The notes beneath the pieces are model-generated. The model was not told the DNA's origin and did not search any database. It saw nothing but the letters and a program-made list of their open reading frames with translations. 64,000 bases of DNA from K189A clade bacterium (GTDB lineage Bacteria; Pseudomonadota; Gammaproteobacteria; Pseudomonadales; Azotimanducaceae). Location: contig CABZTD010000001.1 of NCBI GenBank assembly GCA_902528515.1, forward strand, positions 1 to 64,000. The letters are read 5' to 3'. A program made the position numbers and the translations under genes. The stretch's first letter is position 1, and each line of letters starts with the position of its first letter. Shown piece by piece: positions 29,964 to 40,632 of the stretch.

Positions 29964-32207
29964 TCACGAACGATACTTCTCTACTTGAACCAAGCATGTT
30001 TGCGCACTGGGCCCTTGGGCCAGATGAGATGTGCCCTTGTCTCTAGTGAGAACATTTGGATTCCCATTAAGTTCGATACCAGTAACCGGACAGGGTTTGA
30101 ACCAAGCACCAGTTGGCAGCGACACCGTGTCTCGTCGCATTCGAGCATTCAGAGCAAGTCCTGCCAAGCACGCCCCCCTAGGGTTGAACACACGAACCAC
30201 ATCCCCGGCTTTGAGATTCCGCTCTTTCGCCGCTTCAGGGTGCATCGTAATCACTTCATGGCCTTCGATTTTGCTCGCTTGGCTATGAGCGCTATGGTCG
30301 AACTGGCTGTGTAAGCGATTTTTGGGTTGGGGTGAAAGCAGATGCAAAGGAAAAGCGTCTCGATCTAGCTCTAGCCACTCTAAGGGCGTCATCCAAACCG
30401 CTTGTCCTGGACAATCTAGGTAATCGAAGCTTGCCACGGTCTCCGAGAAAAGCTCTAACTTGCCGGACGGCGTTGCCAACGGGAAATGCGCCGGATTTTC
30501 CCGAAAATTCGCGAGCCAGTCGCGCACGCGTGGCTCGTGAGGCAATTGATATACCCCCTGAGACTCCCAATCCTCAAAAGAAGGCAGCTCGAAGCCTTGG
30601 CCCTGGGCCATTACCTGAGAACGCTGCCAGATGTCTTCTATCCACTCACGCTCGCTTTTATTTTCTGTGAAGGCGTCCTCGAATCCGAGCACCGCTGCGA
30701 GGCCAGCGAATATCTCATGATCCGAGCGCGCTTCGTGCTGCGGCTGTATCGCTTGCTGCATAAAGTGAGCGTAGGGATCGTGGCTAGATGCACAAATATC
30801 GTTACGCTCTAGAGAAGTGGTCGCCGGAAAGACGATATCGGCCCATTGGGCGATAGGTGTCCACCAAGGCTCATTGACGATCACGGTATCAGGTTTGCGC
30901 CATGCTGAGACTAGTCTGTTGAGATCCTGGTGATGATGAAATGGGTTACCGCCAGCCCAGTAAATTGCCTTGATCACGGGATAGGTGATCGCTCGACCAT
31001 CGTATTGGACATCATCACCTGGGTGAAGAAGCATGTCAGAGATACGCGCGACAGGAATAGCGAAGCCTGTAGGGTTTCGGCCCTTTGGAAATGTTGCCCA
31101 GTTAAATCTTTTGTATTCTGAGCCAACAAATGCCTCAGCACTGTAGCCAAAGCCAAAACCACCGCCGGGCAATCCGACTTGACCTAGCATTGAGGCTAAA
31201 GTGGCAAGCATCCAGTAAGGTTGTTCTCCATGATCGCCACGTTGCAACGACCATGCCGCAGCTACAAACGTTCGTTTACTTGCCATTCTGCAGGCCAACG
31301 CAACTATGTCTTCAGCGGCCAAACCACAAATTGAAGATGCCCACCGAGGGGTCTTAGCAATTCCATCGGATCTGCCGAGCAAATAATCTTTTACCTTTGA
31401 ATAACCTACACAGTGGCTATCCAGAAATCTGGTGTCTGCCAAATTCTGAGTTTCTAGAACATGAGCAATGCCGAGCATAAGAGCAACATCAGTGCCAGGC
31501 AGCGGCGCTAGCCAAGTGGCACCGAGACTCGCCTCAGTGTCGTCAGCGATGGGCGAGATACTGACAAATTCAGTACCGGCCTTATGCGCTCGATCGAGAT
31601 CAAGAGCAGTGCGGTGCTCGGTAACGCCGCCATATGCCACTTGAGCATTTCTCTTGGGCAATCCGCCAAAGGCGACGAAGAGCTGGGTATGGTCAATGAT
31701 GTTTTGCAGTGTCGTCTGTTGCAACTCCATCTGTGGCCAGGGCGCTACAACGTGGGGAAGAATTACCTGAGCGGCCGCCGTGCTGTAGGAATTCATAGCG
31801 CGCGTGCATCCGCCCATTAGATTTAAAAATCGATGAAGTTGCGATTGTGCATGGTGGAACCGACCCGCGCTTGCCCACCCGTAAGAACCACCAAATATCG
31901 ACGTGTTACCGTGTTCGTCCGCTACTCGACGAAGCTCGTTAGCCGCCATTTCTAACGCCTCATCCCAAGGCACGTCGAAAAATTCGTCGCTACCTCGGCG
32001 GCAGCGCTGTCGATCGCCGCCCTCAAGCCACCCTTTGCGAACAGATGGTCGTTTTATGCGTTCCCCATGCTGAATGCCATCAAGGAGAACGTTGCCAATT
32101 TCTGAGGGCTCTGGATCTTCATCAACCCCGCTGACGCCAACGATACGCCCATCCTCTACCTCGATGTTGTAAACCCCCCATTGAGTCGCGTTGCGATAGC
32201 GTTTCAT
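29964..32207 (-). CDS. Molybdopterin-dependent S/N-oxide reductase (BisC/TorA/DmsA family)
   Basis: GSYGWASAGRFHHAQSQLHRFLNLMGG...KAIYWAGGNPFHHHQDLNRL...VIVNEPWWTPIAQWADIVFPATTSLERND...SPQPKNRLHSQFDH. Confidence 0.9.
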   Translation of the reverse strand: MKRYRNATQWGVYNIEVEDGRIVGVSGVDEDPEPSEIGNVLLDGIQHGERIKRPSVRKGWLEGGDRQRCRRGSDEFFDVPWDEALEMAANELRRVADEHGNTSIFGGSYGWASAGRFHHAQSQLHRFLNLMGGCTRAMNSYSTAAAQVILPHVVAPWPQMELQQTTLQNIIDHTQLFVAFGGLPKRNAQVAYGGVTEHRTALDLDRAHKAGTEFVSISPIADDTEASLGATWLAPLPGTDVALMLGIAHVLETQNLADTRFLDSHCVGYSKVKDYLLGRSDGIAKTPRWASSICGLAAEDIVALACRMASKRTFVAAAWSLQRGDHGEQPYWMLATLASMLGQVGLPGGGFGFGYSAEAFVGSEYKRFNWATFPKGRNPTGFAIPVARISDMLLHPGDDVQYDGRAITYPVIKAIYWAGGNPFHHHQDLNRLVSAWRKPDTVIVNEPWWTPIAQWADIVFPATTSLERNDICASSHDPYAHFMQQAIQPQHEARSDHEIFAGLAAVLGFEDAFTENKSEREWIEDIWQRSQVMAQGQGFELPSFEDWESQGVYQLPHEPRVRDWLANFRENPAHFPLATPSGKLELFSETVASFDYLDCPGQAVWMTPLEWLELDRDAFPLHLLSPQPKNRLHSQFDHSAHSQASKIEGHEVITMHPEAAKERNLKAGDVVRVFNPRGACLAGLALNARMRRDTVSLPTGAWFKPCPVTGIELNGNPNVLTRDKGTSHLAQGPSAQTCLVQVEKYRS

Positions 32208-35200
32208 GATCCGAAGCGATACCTGAGCTTTATCGTAAGCTGCTCAGCCAAAGGATCTCTTAGCGCGTCGGTAAAAAGACTATCGAAAGAATCGCTTACG
32301 CTCTCCTGCCGACCATTCAGCGTGTACACTACGTACAGATCTGAAAGCGGCGCAATCTGCCATCGATATCGAAGCTGCAGAGATAAGTTGGAAAGAGCAA
32401 AATCCTCACTTCTGGCGATACTGTCATTCACCGCCGTCAAGGGGTCACCATTGACCTGCAGCTGGTAATTCGCTCGGCGCTTTGCGCGTATCGCAACCCA
32501 TTGTGTGGACAGTTTGATCTGATGATTTACAGCAGGAAAGTATTCAAGCTGGAACCGAGGCCGCCACTCGTTTGTTTGATAAGTCGCAAAATTAATACCA
32601 TCCCGCCACAATAACCAACCGGCCCGATCGACAAATCCAATGCCAATTCCCAAGTTTAAATTGTCTCGAGGACGCCAGTTCGCACCGACCGCCGCCGCAA
32701 CCTGCGCACCGGACAGCTGCTCATCTTCTCGGTAAAAATTTATTTCATAGCTAAAGGGTTTAGCTCGGTCCGTTTGATATTTGCCTTTTAATCGGCTGCG
32801 ATCTCCCAAGCGATAAGTGCCGTTACCTCTACTTTCAAAGTCTTCATCACGCGCTGGGAAAAAAGCTGCACTAAGCTCGACCTTAGATTGATCAAAAAGG
32901 TCTACCTTAGAGTCGACACCAATCGCTTTTCGAACATACTCCCCTACCGAATTTCGCTCTAAACGAAACCAGTAGCCCACGTAGCTTTTTCGGTAGCGGT
33001 TTGAAGTTGATCGATTAATCTCGTATCGACCGTTGGCGCCACGCAAATTATTGCGTCGAAGATACCCTAGGTCATTAATATTAAGGTCTTGATCATAGTG
33101 AGAGTAACCAATGCGTAATCTCCTCCCTTTACCAAAATCTCGCCCAATATCCACAAATCCACCAAATCCATCGCGACGCTCATCCGCTGATGAGAATAAA
33201 AACTGACCATCTACCTTCCATTCTCCCCTCGCAGTTAGGTAGTGGTAATCAACACCATGTGCTTGCGTCTCTTGGTCAGGGTGACTGGTTAGAGTAGAGA
33301 GCAAGCCTATAGCTCGATAATCGCCTGCCTTCGTCTTATCCTCATAGAGAGCTCTGGCAACACCATATTCTGTCCCTTCTTGCTCGAATCTCTGACCATC
33401 AGCCTCATACGAGACCTGGTCCTCAAAAGCGCCAAGAATTCCATACCGCAGAGCTCCAATCGAGCCAACTGTTTTCAATGCTCCCTCGAGTTCCACAGGC
33501 TTTTGACGCTCCAGGTCGCTAAGCCGGATTCCATCGGGTAATTCCGGATCTCGCCCTATCCCGCCAATACGACGAGTATTGAGGAGTGTTGTGGGTTTAC
33601 CTCCCTCAGCTCGCGGGGTTGCAGTAAATACCTCAATGCCTTCTTGAAAAAACAAACGTTTTTCTGGGAAAAAAGTCTCGAAAGCTCCCAAATTAACAAC
33701 GACGTCGTCGCTTTCTACAGAGCCAAAGTCTGGCTTAAATGCTGCTGTTGCCTGGAAATTCGTGGATGGTCGCCAAAACAAATCGGCCCCAATCTTGTTA
33801 CTGACATCGCCTCGAACAAAATCATTCGTTGACGAGAGGTATGGAAAGACACTCCAGTTCTGAACTGGAGCCACGCCATCGAGCATCAGAGGCTGCATTC
33901 GCGACATAAACAGGGGTTGCGTTCTCGGCAAGGCCGGAAGACTCCAATCCTCATCAAGGTGAGCAACTTTGCGAGATAGATATACCTTAATCGTACGCTG
34001 ACCAGCGTTTTGTGGCATGGCAACTTGAGACCAAGGTAGGAAAAACTCGGCACTCCAACCCGTTTTAGTAAGCTGGGTGCCCGAATACCAAGCCCCGTCC
34101 CAATCCCTGCTGAACTGGCGCTCCGGAAGCAACGTCCCATCAGATTGACTTCCGCCGAGCGCGACAGTCATCCAATAACCGTAGCGACCTTCACCTGAAG
34201 TATCGAGATACACCCCGACGCTGTCCCTTCGAACATAGGAATCACGGCTTGATAAGCGACGAACCAGCGTTTCGGCTGGTTGCTCCATATCGATGCCAAC
34301 ATAAAGCCCTTTTTGGGTGTAGAAAGCTTTTACCAACGTGCGATAGGCGGGCTTGGCAAAGGTATCGGGATCGTCCACCAAAAAATTGTCAGCGCCCGGC
34401 AGCGATGCCCAAATTGTTTCTTGGAGCCTGCCATCAACAGCAAATCCTTCTGGAACAGTCTCACGCCGGGGCAATGTCACGGGCATATCCAGTGAGAATT
34501 CTAGGATTTTTTCTGGTGAATATGCTGGTACTGCGTCTTTGCTTGTGTTCTTTTTTTGGGGTTCTGAATTGGGCGGAAGCTTGGGGCGGGTTTGGTTGAG
34601 AGACACGGCTAGATTTAGATGCTCGAAGGGCGGCGCTCTGGCCTCGCGCCGAAGCTTATTAAGCTGATAGCCCTCAGGCGCAGTTTCGGGAATTAGCGGT
34701 ATGGAATTTTGAATTGGCGCGTTGTTTTCTGGGGCGAAAGTGTCTTCCGTGCCGAGATCTATATTCTCATCAAACTCAAGCTCATCATCCCACTCGTCAT
34801 ACCAGTCGCGGTCCCAATCGCTCCCTGAAGAACTGGCCTCATAGCCCGATAAATCTCCAGATAACAGCGATTCCCTCGAGCTCGATGCTTCATCCAGATT
34901 AGATGCGCGTTGCTTCAATGCTTGGGGGCCGTCGCTCCAAATCCAGCCTGCGTTCAGGCCATTAGCGGACAATGTCTTTTGCGCCCTTTTAGCCTCTCTT
35001 TGGGTCAGATATGGACCTGCCATGACGCGAAAAAAATAACCCTTATCTGTTCGCGCGCCGTATATGGCGAAAGCTTGTTCACTCCTTGCCTGTGTTTTGA
35101 TCAGAGCAGACTCAGCACTGTCCCGATTCTTGAAGCTGGCAACGGAGATCCAATATTCGGCTGCCGCAATGACCGGCGCAAAGACGCCAAGTAGGAACAC

Positions 35201-35221
35201 TAAGAAGCTTTGGAATTTCAT
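32204..35221 (-). CDS. SPOR-like N-terminus fused to CBM9-like/DUF5916-type outer-membrane beta-barrel protein
   Basis: Signal peptide; AAEYWISVASFKNRDSAESALIKTQ...FFRVMAGPYLTQREAKRAQKTLSANG (SPOR-like); FAVDGRLQETIWASLPGADNFLVDDPD...KAFYTQKGLYVGIDMEQP; PDFGSVESDDVVVNLGAFETFFPEKRLFFQEGIEVF (DUF5916-like); C-terminal LTIKLRYRFGS. Confidence 0.78.
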   Translation of the reverse strand: MKFQSFLVFLLGVFAPVIAAAEYWISVASFKNRDSAESALIKTQARSEQAFAIYGARTDKGYFFRVMAGPYLTQREAKRAQKTLSANGLNAGWIWSDGPQALKQRASNLDEASSSRESLLSGDLSGYEASSSGSDWDRDWYDEWDDELEFDENIDLGTEDTFAPENNAPIQNSIPLIPETAPEGYQLNKLRREARAPPFEHLNLAVSLNQTRPKLPPNSEPQKKNTSKDAVPAYSPEKILEFSLDMPVTLPRRETVPEGFAVDGRLQETIWASLPGADNFLVDDPDTFAKPAYRTLVKAFYTQKGLYVGIDMEQPAETLVRRLSSRDSYVRRDSVGVYLDTSGEGRYGYWMTVALGGSQSDGTLLPERQFSRDWDGAWYSGTQLTKTGWSAEFFLPWSQVAMPQNAGQRTIKVYLSRKVAHLDEDWSLPALPRTQPLFMSRMQPLMLDGVAPVQNWSVFPYLSSTNDFVRGDVSNKIGADLFWRPSTNFQATAAFKPDFGSVESDDVVVNLGAFETFFPEKRLFFQEGIEVFTATPRAEGGKPTTLLNTRRIGGIGRDPELPDGIRLSDLERQKPVELEGALKTVGSIGALRYGILGAFEDQVSYEADGQRFEQEGTEYGVARALYEDKTKAGDYRAIGLLSTLTSHPDQETQAHGVDYHYLTARGEWKVDGQFLFSSADERRDGFGGFVDIGRDFGKGRRLRIGYSHYDQDLNINDLGYLRRNNLRGANGRYEINRSTSNRYRKSYVGYWFRLERNSVGEYVRKAIGVDSKVDLFDQSKVELSAAFFPARDEDFESRGNGTYRLGDRSRLKGKYQTDRAKPFSYEINFYREDEQLSGAQVAAAVGANWRPRDNLNLGIGIGFVDRAGWLLWRDGINFATYQTNEWRPRFQLEYFPAVNHQIKLSTQWVAIRAKRRANYQLQVNGDPLTAVNDSIARSEDFALSNLSLQLRYRWQIAPLSDLYVVYTLNGRQESVSDSFDSLFTDALRDPLAEQLTIKLRYRFGS

Positions 35222-35280
35222 ATTGGACCGATTTATTCAGCCGGGGAATGTTAACAGTGCCCCGCGCAAAGAGCTAACTC

Positions 35281-36414
35281 TTAGCTTCCTACCAGCATGA
35301 TCATCAAGCCCGCAGCGACAGCGGATCCAATCACTCCCGCAACATTTGGACCCATGGCATGCATCAGCAAGTAATTTTGCGAGTTCGCTTCGAGACCAAC
35401 TTTGTTTACGACTCGAGCCGCCATAGGAACCGCACTTACCCCAGCCGCACCGATGAGTGGGTTAATTGGGCTAGAGGACAAATGGTTCATTAGCTTTGCC
35501 ATAAGCACACCACTAGCAGTGCCAATGGCGAAAGCGAACATGCCTAGCACAAGAATCCCAAGGGTTTGCATGGTCAAAAAAATCTCTGCCTGTAGCTTTG
35601 AGCCAACCCCCAATCCGAGCATTATGGTAACGATATTAATCAGCGCATTTCGCGTGGTATCTGCCAATCTATCCACCACCCCACATTCACGCATGAGATT
35701 GCCGAAACAAAACATTCCCAACAAAGGAGCAGCTGAGGGCAACAAAAACGCGACCAGCAGTAGCAGCAAAAGCGGAAAAATGATCTTTTCTAGTTGACTG
35801 ACTTCACGGAGCTGCACCATTTCGATTGCCCGCTCTCGCTCACTTGTCAAAGCTCGCATAATCGGCGGCTGAATAATCGGTACAAGCGCCATATACGAGT
35901 ATGCTGCAATCGCAATGGCTCCCAGCAGCTCAGGAGCTAGCTTGCCAGCAACAAAGATCGCCGTAGGACCGTCCGCACCGCCAATGATGCCTATGGCGGC
36001 AGCTTGGTTCATAGAAAAATCCATCCAACCTAGACTGCTTATCGCGACGGCTCCAAGCAGCGTCGCAAAAATACCAAACTGAGCGGCGGCCCCTAACATA
36101 AATGTTTTGGGATTCGCCAGTACAGGACCAAAATCGGTCATGGCGCCTACCCCCATAAAAATCAGAAGCGGAAAGGCCCCAGTTTCAATTCCGATCATAT
36201 AAATCAGGTGTAACAATCCATCACCAGTAGCAATTTCGACGCCTGGAATATTGCTTAGCAACCCCCCAAACCCAATCGTCACCAGCAGCAAAGGCTCGAA
36301 CTTCTTTGCAACGGCCAGGTAGAATAACAAAAGGCTGATTGCAATCATGGCAGCCTGACCGTAGCTTATTTGGGCTAGTCCAGACCCTGCCCAAAGTTGT
36401 TCAAACAATTCCAA
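35281..36414 (-). CDS. oadB: Oxaloacetate decarboxylase sodium-pump beta subunit
   Basis: [57 protein letters not shown]...[15 protein letters not shown]...[12 protein letters not shown]. Confidence 0.95.
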   Translation of the reverse strand: MELFEQLWAGSGLAQISYGQAAMIAISLLLFYLAVAKKFEPLLLVTIGFGGLLSNIPGVEIATGDGLLHLIYMIGIETGAFPLLIFMGVGAMTDFGPVLANPKTFMLGAAAQFGIFATLLGAVAISSLGWMDFSMNQAAAIGIIGGADGPTAIFVAGKLAPELLGAIAIAAYSYMALVPIIQPPIMRALTSERERAIEMVQLREVSQLEKIIFPLLLLLLVAFLLPSAAPLLGMFCFGNLMRECGVVDRLADTTRNALINIVTIMLGLGVGSKLQAEIFLTMQTLGILVLGMFAFAIGTASGVLMAKLMNHLSSSPINPLIGAAGVSAVPMAARVVNKVGLEANSQNYLLMHAMGPNVAGVIGSAVAAGLMIMLVGS

Positions 36415-36454
36415 GTCGCTGCTCCGTTATTAGGATTTCTACTGGCGCATCACC

Positions 36455-38254
36455 TTACGATAGCGTAATCAAGGTCTGACCAACGGTCACGCTATCGCCC
36501 ACGGCGACATCGATACTCGCAACCGTGCCCGCAGCTCCAGCCCGCACCTCGGTTTCCATTTTCATCGCTTCGAGTAAGCAAACGACTTGCCCCTCGCTCA
36601 CTTCATCGCCAACGCCGACCATCACCTGGTAAATGGAGCCTGCAAGGCCTGCTGTTATTGTCGACGCAATACCGCCAACATTTGCGGGGGAGGCGGGAGC
36701 CGGTTGAGCGAGGACTGCGGGCGTGAGATTGACCGCGCCTTCTGACACAACAACCTGATAGGCATGGCCATCTACCGAAACCGTATATTGGGCAGGTTCC
36801 ACAGATGATGCGCTGATGGCTGGAGAAGCTACATTTGCCGTCGAAGTATTAAAATCTGGTGCGGGTTCAAAAGCTTCGGGATTACCGCGATTCGCCAAGA
36901 ATTTGGTCGCAACTTGCGGGAACAACGCGTAAGTGAGTACATCGTCCACCTCGTAGCCGTCTTCAGTCTGCCCAATCATGAAGCCTTCTTCTCTGGCGAG
37001 CGCGCGTAACGCTTCGGTCTGAGTGGCAAGTTCTGGCTCCAGATGATCCGCGGGCCTTGAAGTAATCAGGTCATCACCATCCAAGGCACGTACCCGTAAA
37101 TCCTCATTCACCGACGCAGGTGTGGCGCCGTATTCTCCACGTAGCACACCAGCCGATTCCCGGGTGATCGATGCGTAACGGCTGCCACTTAAAACATTGA
37201 TTACCGCTTGAGTGCCTACAATTTGTGATGTTGGAGTGACTAAGGGAATCATACCGAGGTCTTCGCGCACCTTAGGGATCTCTTCCAGTACTTCGTCGAG
37301 TCGATCAACCGCATTTTGCTCTTTTAGCTGACCCTCAAGGTTGGTTAGCATCCCTCCGGGAACCTGGGCCACCAAGATGCGAGAATCAACACCACGCAAA
37401 CTGCCTTCAAATCGCGAATATTTTTTTCGCACGGCTCGAAAGTAGGCTGAAATCTCTTCCAATAACTCGATATTTAGGCCGGTGTCACGAGGCTGATCTT
37501 GCAATATGGCCACCACGGATTCGGTCGCCGAGTGCCCGTAGGTCATACTCATCGACGATATCGCGGTATCCACATTATCGATCCCTGCCTCGATGGCCTT
37601 GAGGTAGGTAGTCGTCGACATGCCCGTGGTGGCATGGCACTGCATATGAATGGGTATGTCCAGACTCTCTTTCAGGCCGCTTACCAACTCATAGGCGGTA
37701 TAGGGCTTAAGGAGGCCGGCCATATCCTTAATGCATAAACTGTTTGCGCCCATATCTTCTATCTGCCTGCCTAAATCGAGCCAAAGCTGCAGGGTGTGGA
37801 CGGGGCTGACTGTGTAGGAGATCGTGCCCTGAGCGTGCTTCCCCGTAGCTAGAGTAGCCTTGACCGCCGTCCGCAGGTTTCGCATATCGTTCATGGCATC
37901 AAAGATCCGAAATACGTCGACGCCATTAGTGGCAGCGCGCTCGACAAATTTCTCGACCAGATCGTCCGCATAATGGCGATAGCCCAGAATGTTCTGTCCA
38001 CGTAGCAACATTTGCTGGGGTGTATTTGGCATGGCCTCTTTGAGCAGGCGAATACGTTGCCAAGGATCCTCACCTAGGTATCGAATACAGGAATCGAAGG
38101 TTGCTCCACCCCAAGACTCGAGTGACCAAAATCCGACCTGGTCCAGCTTTTCGGCTATGGGCAACATGTCATCAATGCGCATACGCGTTGCCAATAAACT
38201 CTGATGTGCGTCGCGAAGCACGACATCTGTTATCCCAAGTGCAGATTGTTTCAT
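36455..38254 (-). CDS. oadA: Oxaloacetate decarboxylase alpha subunit (biotinylated)
   Basis: [79 protein letters not shown]-terminal biotinyl EAMKMET. Confidence 0.96.
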   Translation of the reverse strand: MKQSALGITDVVLRDAHQSLLATRMRIDDMLPIAEKLDQVGFWSLESWGGATFDSCIRYLGEDPWQRIRLLKEAMPNTPQQMLLRGQNILGYRHYADDLVEKFVERAATNGVDVFRIFDAMNDMRNLRTAVKATLATGKHAQGTISYTVSPVHTLQLWLDLGRQIEDMGANSLCIKDMAGLLKPYTAYELVSGLKESLDIPIHMQCHATTGMSTTTYLKAIEAGIDNVDTAISSMSMTYGHSATESVVAILQDQPRDTGLNIELLEEISAYFRAVRKKYSRFEGSLRGVDSRILVAQVPGGMLTNLEGQLKEQNAVDRLDEVLEEIPKVREDLGMIPLVTPTSQIVGTQAVINVLSGSRYASITRESAGVLRGEYGATPASVNEDLRVRALDGDDLITSRPADHLEPELATQTEALRALAREEGFMIGQTEDGYEVDDVLTYALFPQVATKFLANRGNPEAFEPAPDFNTSTANVASPAISASSVEPAQYTVSVDGHAYQVVVSEGAVNLTPAVLAQPAPASPANVGGIASTITAGLAGSIYQVMVGVGDEVSEGQVVCLLEAMKMETEVRAGAAGTVASIDVAVGDSVTVGQTLITLS

Positions 38255-38313
38255 GTTTTCTCCGTGTAAAAACCGATACGAGTGGCAAAAGCGATTTTGG
38301 CGACGCTATTTAT

Positions 38314-38565
38314 TTAGGGTGCTTGGGACCCTCGATGCTTTTCAATGGCAGCAGCGACAGCCGCCACATGCGCCCGGGGGACACCTTCTGCAGTCACAAC
38401 AGCTTTATTGGTTTGAATAGGTACTGGTGGGAAGTACATGAGAATAAGTGCGCTCATCGTCCTGACTGCAACCACTAGAAGAGTAAGAAAAACGAAGACC
38501 GTGCCCATGCCTATCAGCATAAGCTGAACTCCCTCCATCACCATTGGATGCGCTACCGACGTCAT
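38314..38565 (-). CDS. oadG: Oxaloacetate decarboxylase gamma-chain-like small membrane protein
   Basis: MTSVAHPMVMEGVQLMLIGMGTVFVFLTLLVVAVRTMSALILMYFP, immediately upstream of oadA; typical OadG N-terminus. Confidence 0.85.
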   Translation of the reverse strand: MTSVAHPMVMEGVQLMLIGMGTVFVFLTLLVVAVRTMSALILMYFPPVPIQTNKAVVTAEGVPRAHVAAVAAAIEKHRGSQAP

Positions 38566-38715
38566 GCCACACCTCTTTTTGTTATGATCAAAAGAATAGC
38601 TCGAAAACCTCCACGATGGCGATAAGTTGACAAAGTCACCGTGGCATAATGCTTTAACACCTTGAGAAGTGATTGGTTCTTCCAGATAATTCTTTTCCGG
38701 TCGAGAACCAACCGA

Positions 38716-38792
38716 GCACCCGTGGCCAAACTGGATAAGGCACCGGTCTACGAAACCGGGGATTACAGGTTCGAATCCTGTCGGGTGCGCCA
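38716..38792 (+). tRNA. tRNA-Arg(ACG); island integration site
   Basis: GCACCCG TG GCC-AAACTGGATAA-GGC A CCGGT CTACGAA ACCGG GGATT ACAGG TTCGAAT CCTGT CGGGTGC G CCA; all stems pair. Confidence 0.97.
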
Positions 38793-38793
38793 T
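38779..38793 (+). repeat. attL core (tRNA 3' end copy)
   Basis: TGTCGGGTGCGCCAT, identical to 47356-47370. Confidence 0.88.
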
Positions 38794-38849
38794 TTCCTTT
38801 TTCTATAACTAATGAATTCAATGGCTTGCGCCATCTATCGATTCATTTC

Positions 38850-38867
38850 GTATACATAAATGTATAC
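38850..38867. promoter_or_regulatory. Perfect palindromic operator-like site upstream of the integrase
   Basis: GTATACAT-AA-ATGTATAC, 8-bp inverted repeat with 2-bp spacer, 17 bp before the integrase ATG (38885). Confidence 0.6.
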
Positions 38868-38884
38868 ACCGTCGGTCATGCGCT

Positions 38885-40294
38885 ATGCTAAAGCTAGCGA
38901 TCAATGGCGTGACCCTATCAGTGAAATACCTGCATAAAGCTAAGGGTAGGCAAACCTACAACTACAGGAGACTTGTCCCTTCAGACCTTCGCCAGCACTA
39001 CGCAGGGCGAGAAATCATCAGATCACTCAAGACATCTGATCCAACAATCGCTGCACGAGAGTGTCTTAGAATGACACGGGAAGTAGAAGCTGAATTTCTG
39101 CGATTGCGCAGTGGTCTGCCAAAAGTGTCCAGCGAGGGTAAGCACGGCCTAGGGCTGAAGCTGCTGAGGCAATTTGGCATACAGCCCCAGGATTACGACA
39201 AAGCTGACAATGAGGCGCAGGGAGACGTACTGGGCTTCGCAGCCCACATTGAAAAGGCTTTTGAATCGGCGCTGTCGGTCGAGGAAATGGATGCACTTAG
39301 ATGGGATGCCGCCAAGGCTGATGCATCAAGGCTGCCTTTAGCAGAGAGGGCAGCACTTGAGACACTGAGAGGCGAGTTCAGGCTCAAAGCTTCAGAGTAC
39401 CCAGCTGAATACCTGCGATTGAAAGACAAAGCGTCAGACCAAAAGTTTAAAAATGACGCTGAGTTAGCGGTGAAGTTTCTGCTTGCGGCGCTGCCTGATA
39501 AAGCACCGGGCGAATACAGACGCTCCGATCTCAATGATTTGATCGCTCTTCAGCGTGACCTAGGACTCAAAAGTGCCAGCATCAGACGAAGGCTCGCGAT
39601 GCTGAGGGCCATGTTCAACTTAGTTTCGATGGAGCTAGAGCTTGATGAGGACAGACAACATCCTTTTCACGATTGGCACATCCCTGGCGAAGGAGAAGAC
39701 AAAAGAGACAAACAGGACTTCTCCTTTGATCAGCTTATGCAACTGCGAGAATTTGAGGTCGGCAGAGTCAAGGAGATCAAGTGGATGATGCATCTCATGC
39801 TCGACACGGGCTTGAGGATGAAAGAATGCTGCGGACTCATGCGACAAGACGTATACCTAAATGATCAGTACCCCCATTTGCGGGTCGCCCAGAACCCCTT
39901 CCGACGATTAAAGACAAAAAACAGCAAGCGATTTGTACCTCTTGTTGGTGTGGCGCTAGAAGCCGCTATGGAGGCCGTGGAGAGCGGTGACAGCGATTGG
40001 TTGTTCGCGCGTTATATCGATCTGAAGAAGCAGCAGACAAAAAACACGTCTGCCGCCAATACGATGAATAAAGCCATCGCTGGATACCTAGGCCCTGGCG
40101 CCCCTACTTCCCATAGCTTCCGTCATACAATGCAGACAAGACTGCGGGAGGTTGGCTGTCCAGAGCACCTGCGCAACGAGTTGGGAGGATGGAGCAAAAC
40201 CGTGTCTCAGAGCTATGGCTCAACGGCCGACCTGAAAAATAAAAGCGAATACCTGCAAAAGGCGGTTATGACACCTTTCAGGAACATCACTTAG
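38885..40294 (+). CDS. Tyrosine-type site-specific integrase
   Basis: N-terminal KAKGRQTYNYRRLVPSDLRQHYAGREIIRSLKTSDPTIAARECLRMTREVEAEF; C-terminal LMLDTGLRMKECCGLMRQDV...TSHSFRHTMQTRLREVGCPEHLRNELGGWSKTVSQSYG (R..HxxR..Y catalytic pattern). Confidence 0.95.
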   Translation: MLKLAINGVTLSVKYLHKAKGRQTYNYRRLVPSDLRQHYAGREIIRSLKTSDPTIAARECLRMTREVEAEFLRLRSGLPKVSSEGKHGLGLKLLRQFGIQPQDYDKADNEAQGDVLGFAAHIEKAFESALSVEEMDALRWDAAKADASRLPLAERAALETLRGEFRLKASEYPAEYLRLKDKASDQKFKNDAELAVKFLLAALPDKAPGEYRRSDLNDLIALQRDLGLKSASIRRRLAMLRAMFNLVSMELELDEDRQHPFHDWHIPGEGEDKRDKQDFSFDQLMQLREFEVGRVKEIKWMMHLMLDTGLRMKECCGLMRQDVYLNDQYPHLRVAQNPFRRLKTKNSKRFVPLVGVALEAAMEAVESGDSDWLFARYIDLKKQQTKNTSAANTMNKAIAGYLGPGAPTSHSFRHTMQTRLREVGCPEHLRNELGGWSKTVSQSYGSTADLKNKSEYLQKAVMTPFRNIT

Positions 40295-40503
40295 GATAGA
40301 GAGCCTGTGGTTCTTGGAGCCAAACACATGATTAGGCCGGCTAGCTTTGTTAACACACGTGGTTTTTTGGGTTAACCATACAAGGTAAGTGAATTAAAAT
40401 TCTAACCATCTGTTTTTACTAACTATTTTAAATATTTACCATAAGAACAAGATCTTATTTTAATTACTATTTAATCTAAATAAAAATTTTTTATAACTTT
40501 TAC

Positions 40504-40531
40504 TTGACAAATCAGCTACAGCGTGTATAAT
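40504..40531 (+). promoter_or_regulatory. Consensus sigma70-type promoter with no CDS downstream
   Basis: TTGACA (40504-40509), 16-bp spacer, TATAAT (40526-40531); both hexamers match consensus exactly. Confidence 0.75.
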
Positions 40532-40547
40532 CTTGCCAATACGTCCC

Positions 40548-40632
40548 ATAAAGAAACTCTATTCAACGTTAAGTTTCTTTATTTATAAAATAATGTTTTA
40601 TAACTATATGAAATATAGATAACTAGAAGTTA
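40548..40632 (+). ncRNA. Candidate structured RNA: array of abutting perfect hairpins
   Basis: ATAAAGAAACT-N13-AGTTTCTTTAT (40548-40582); TTATAAAA-TAATG-TTTTATAA (40583-40603); CTATAT-GAA-ATATAG (40604-40618); TAACT-AGA-AGTTA (40620-40632). Starts ~10-15 nt after the predicted start site. Confidence 0.5.
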
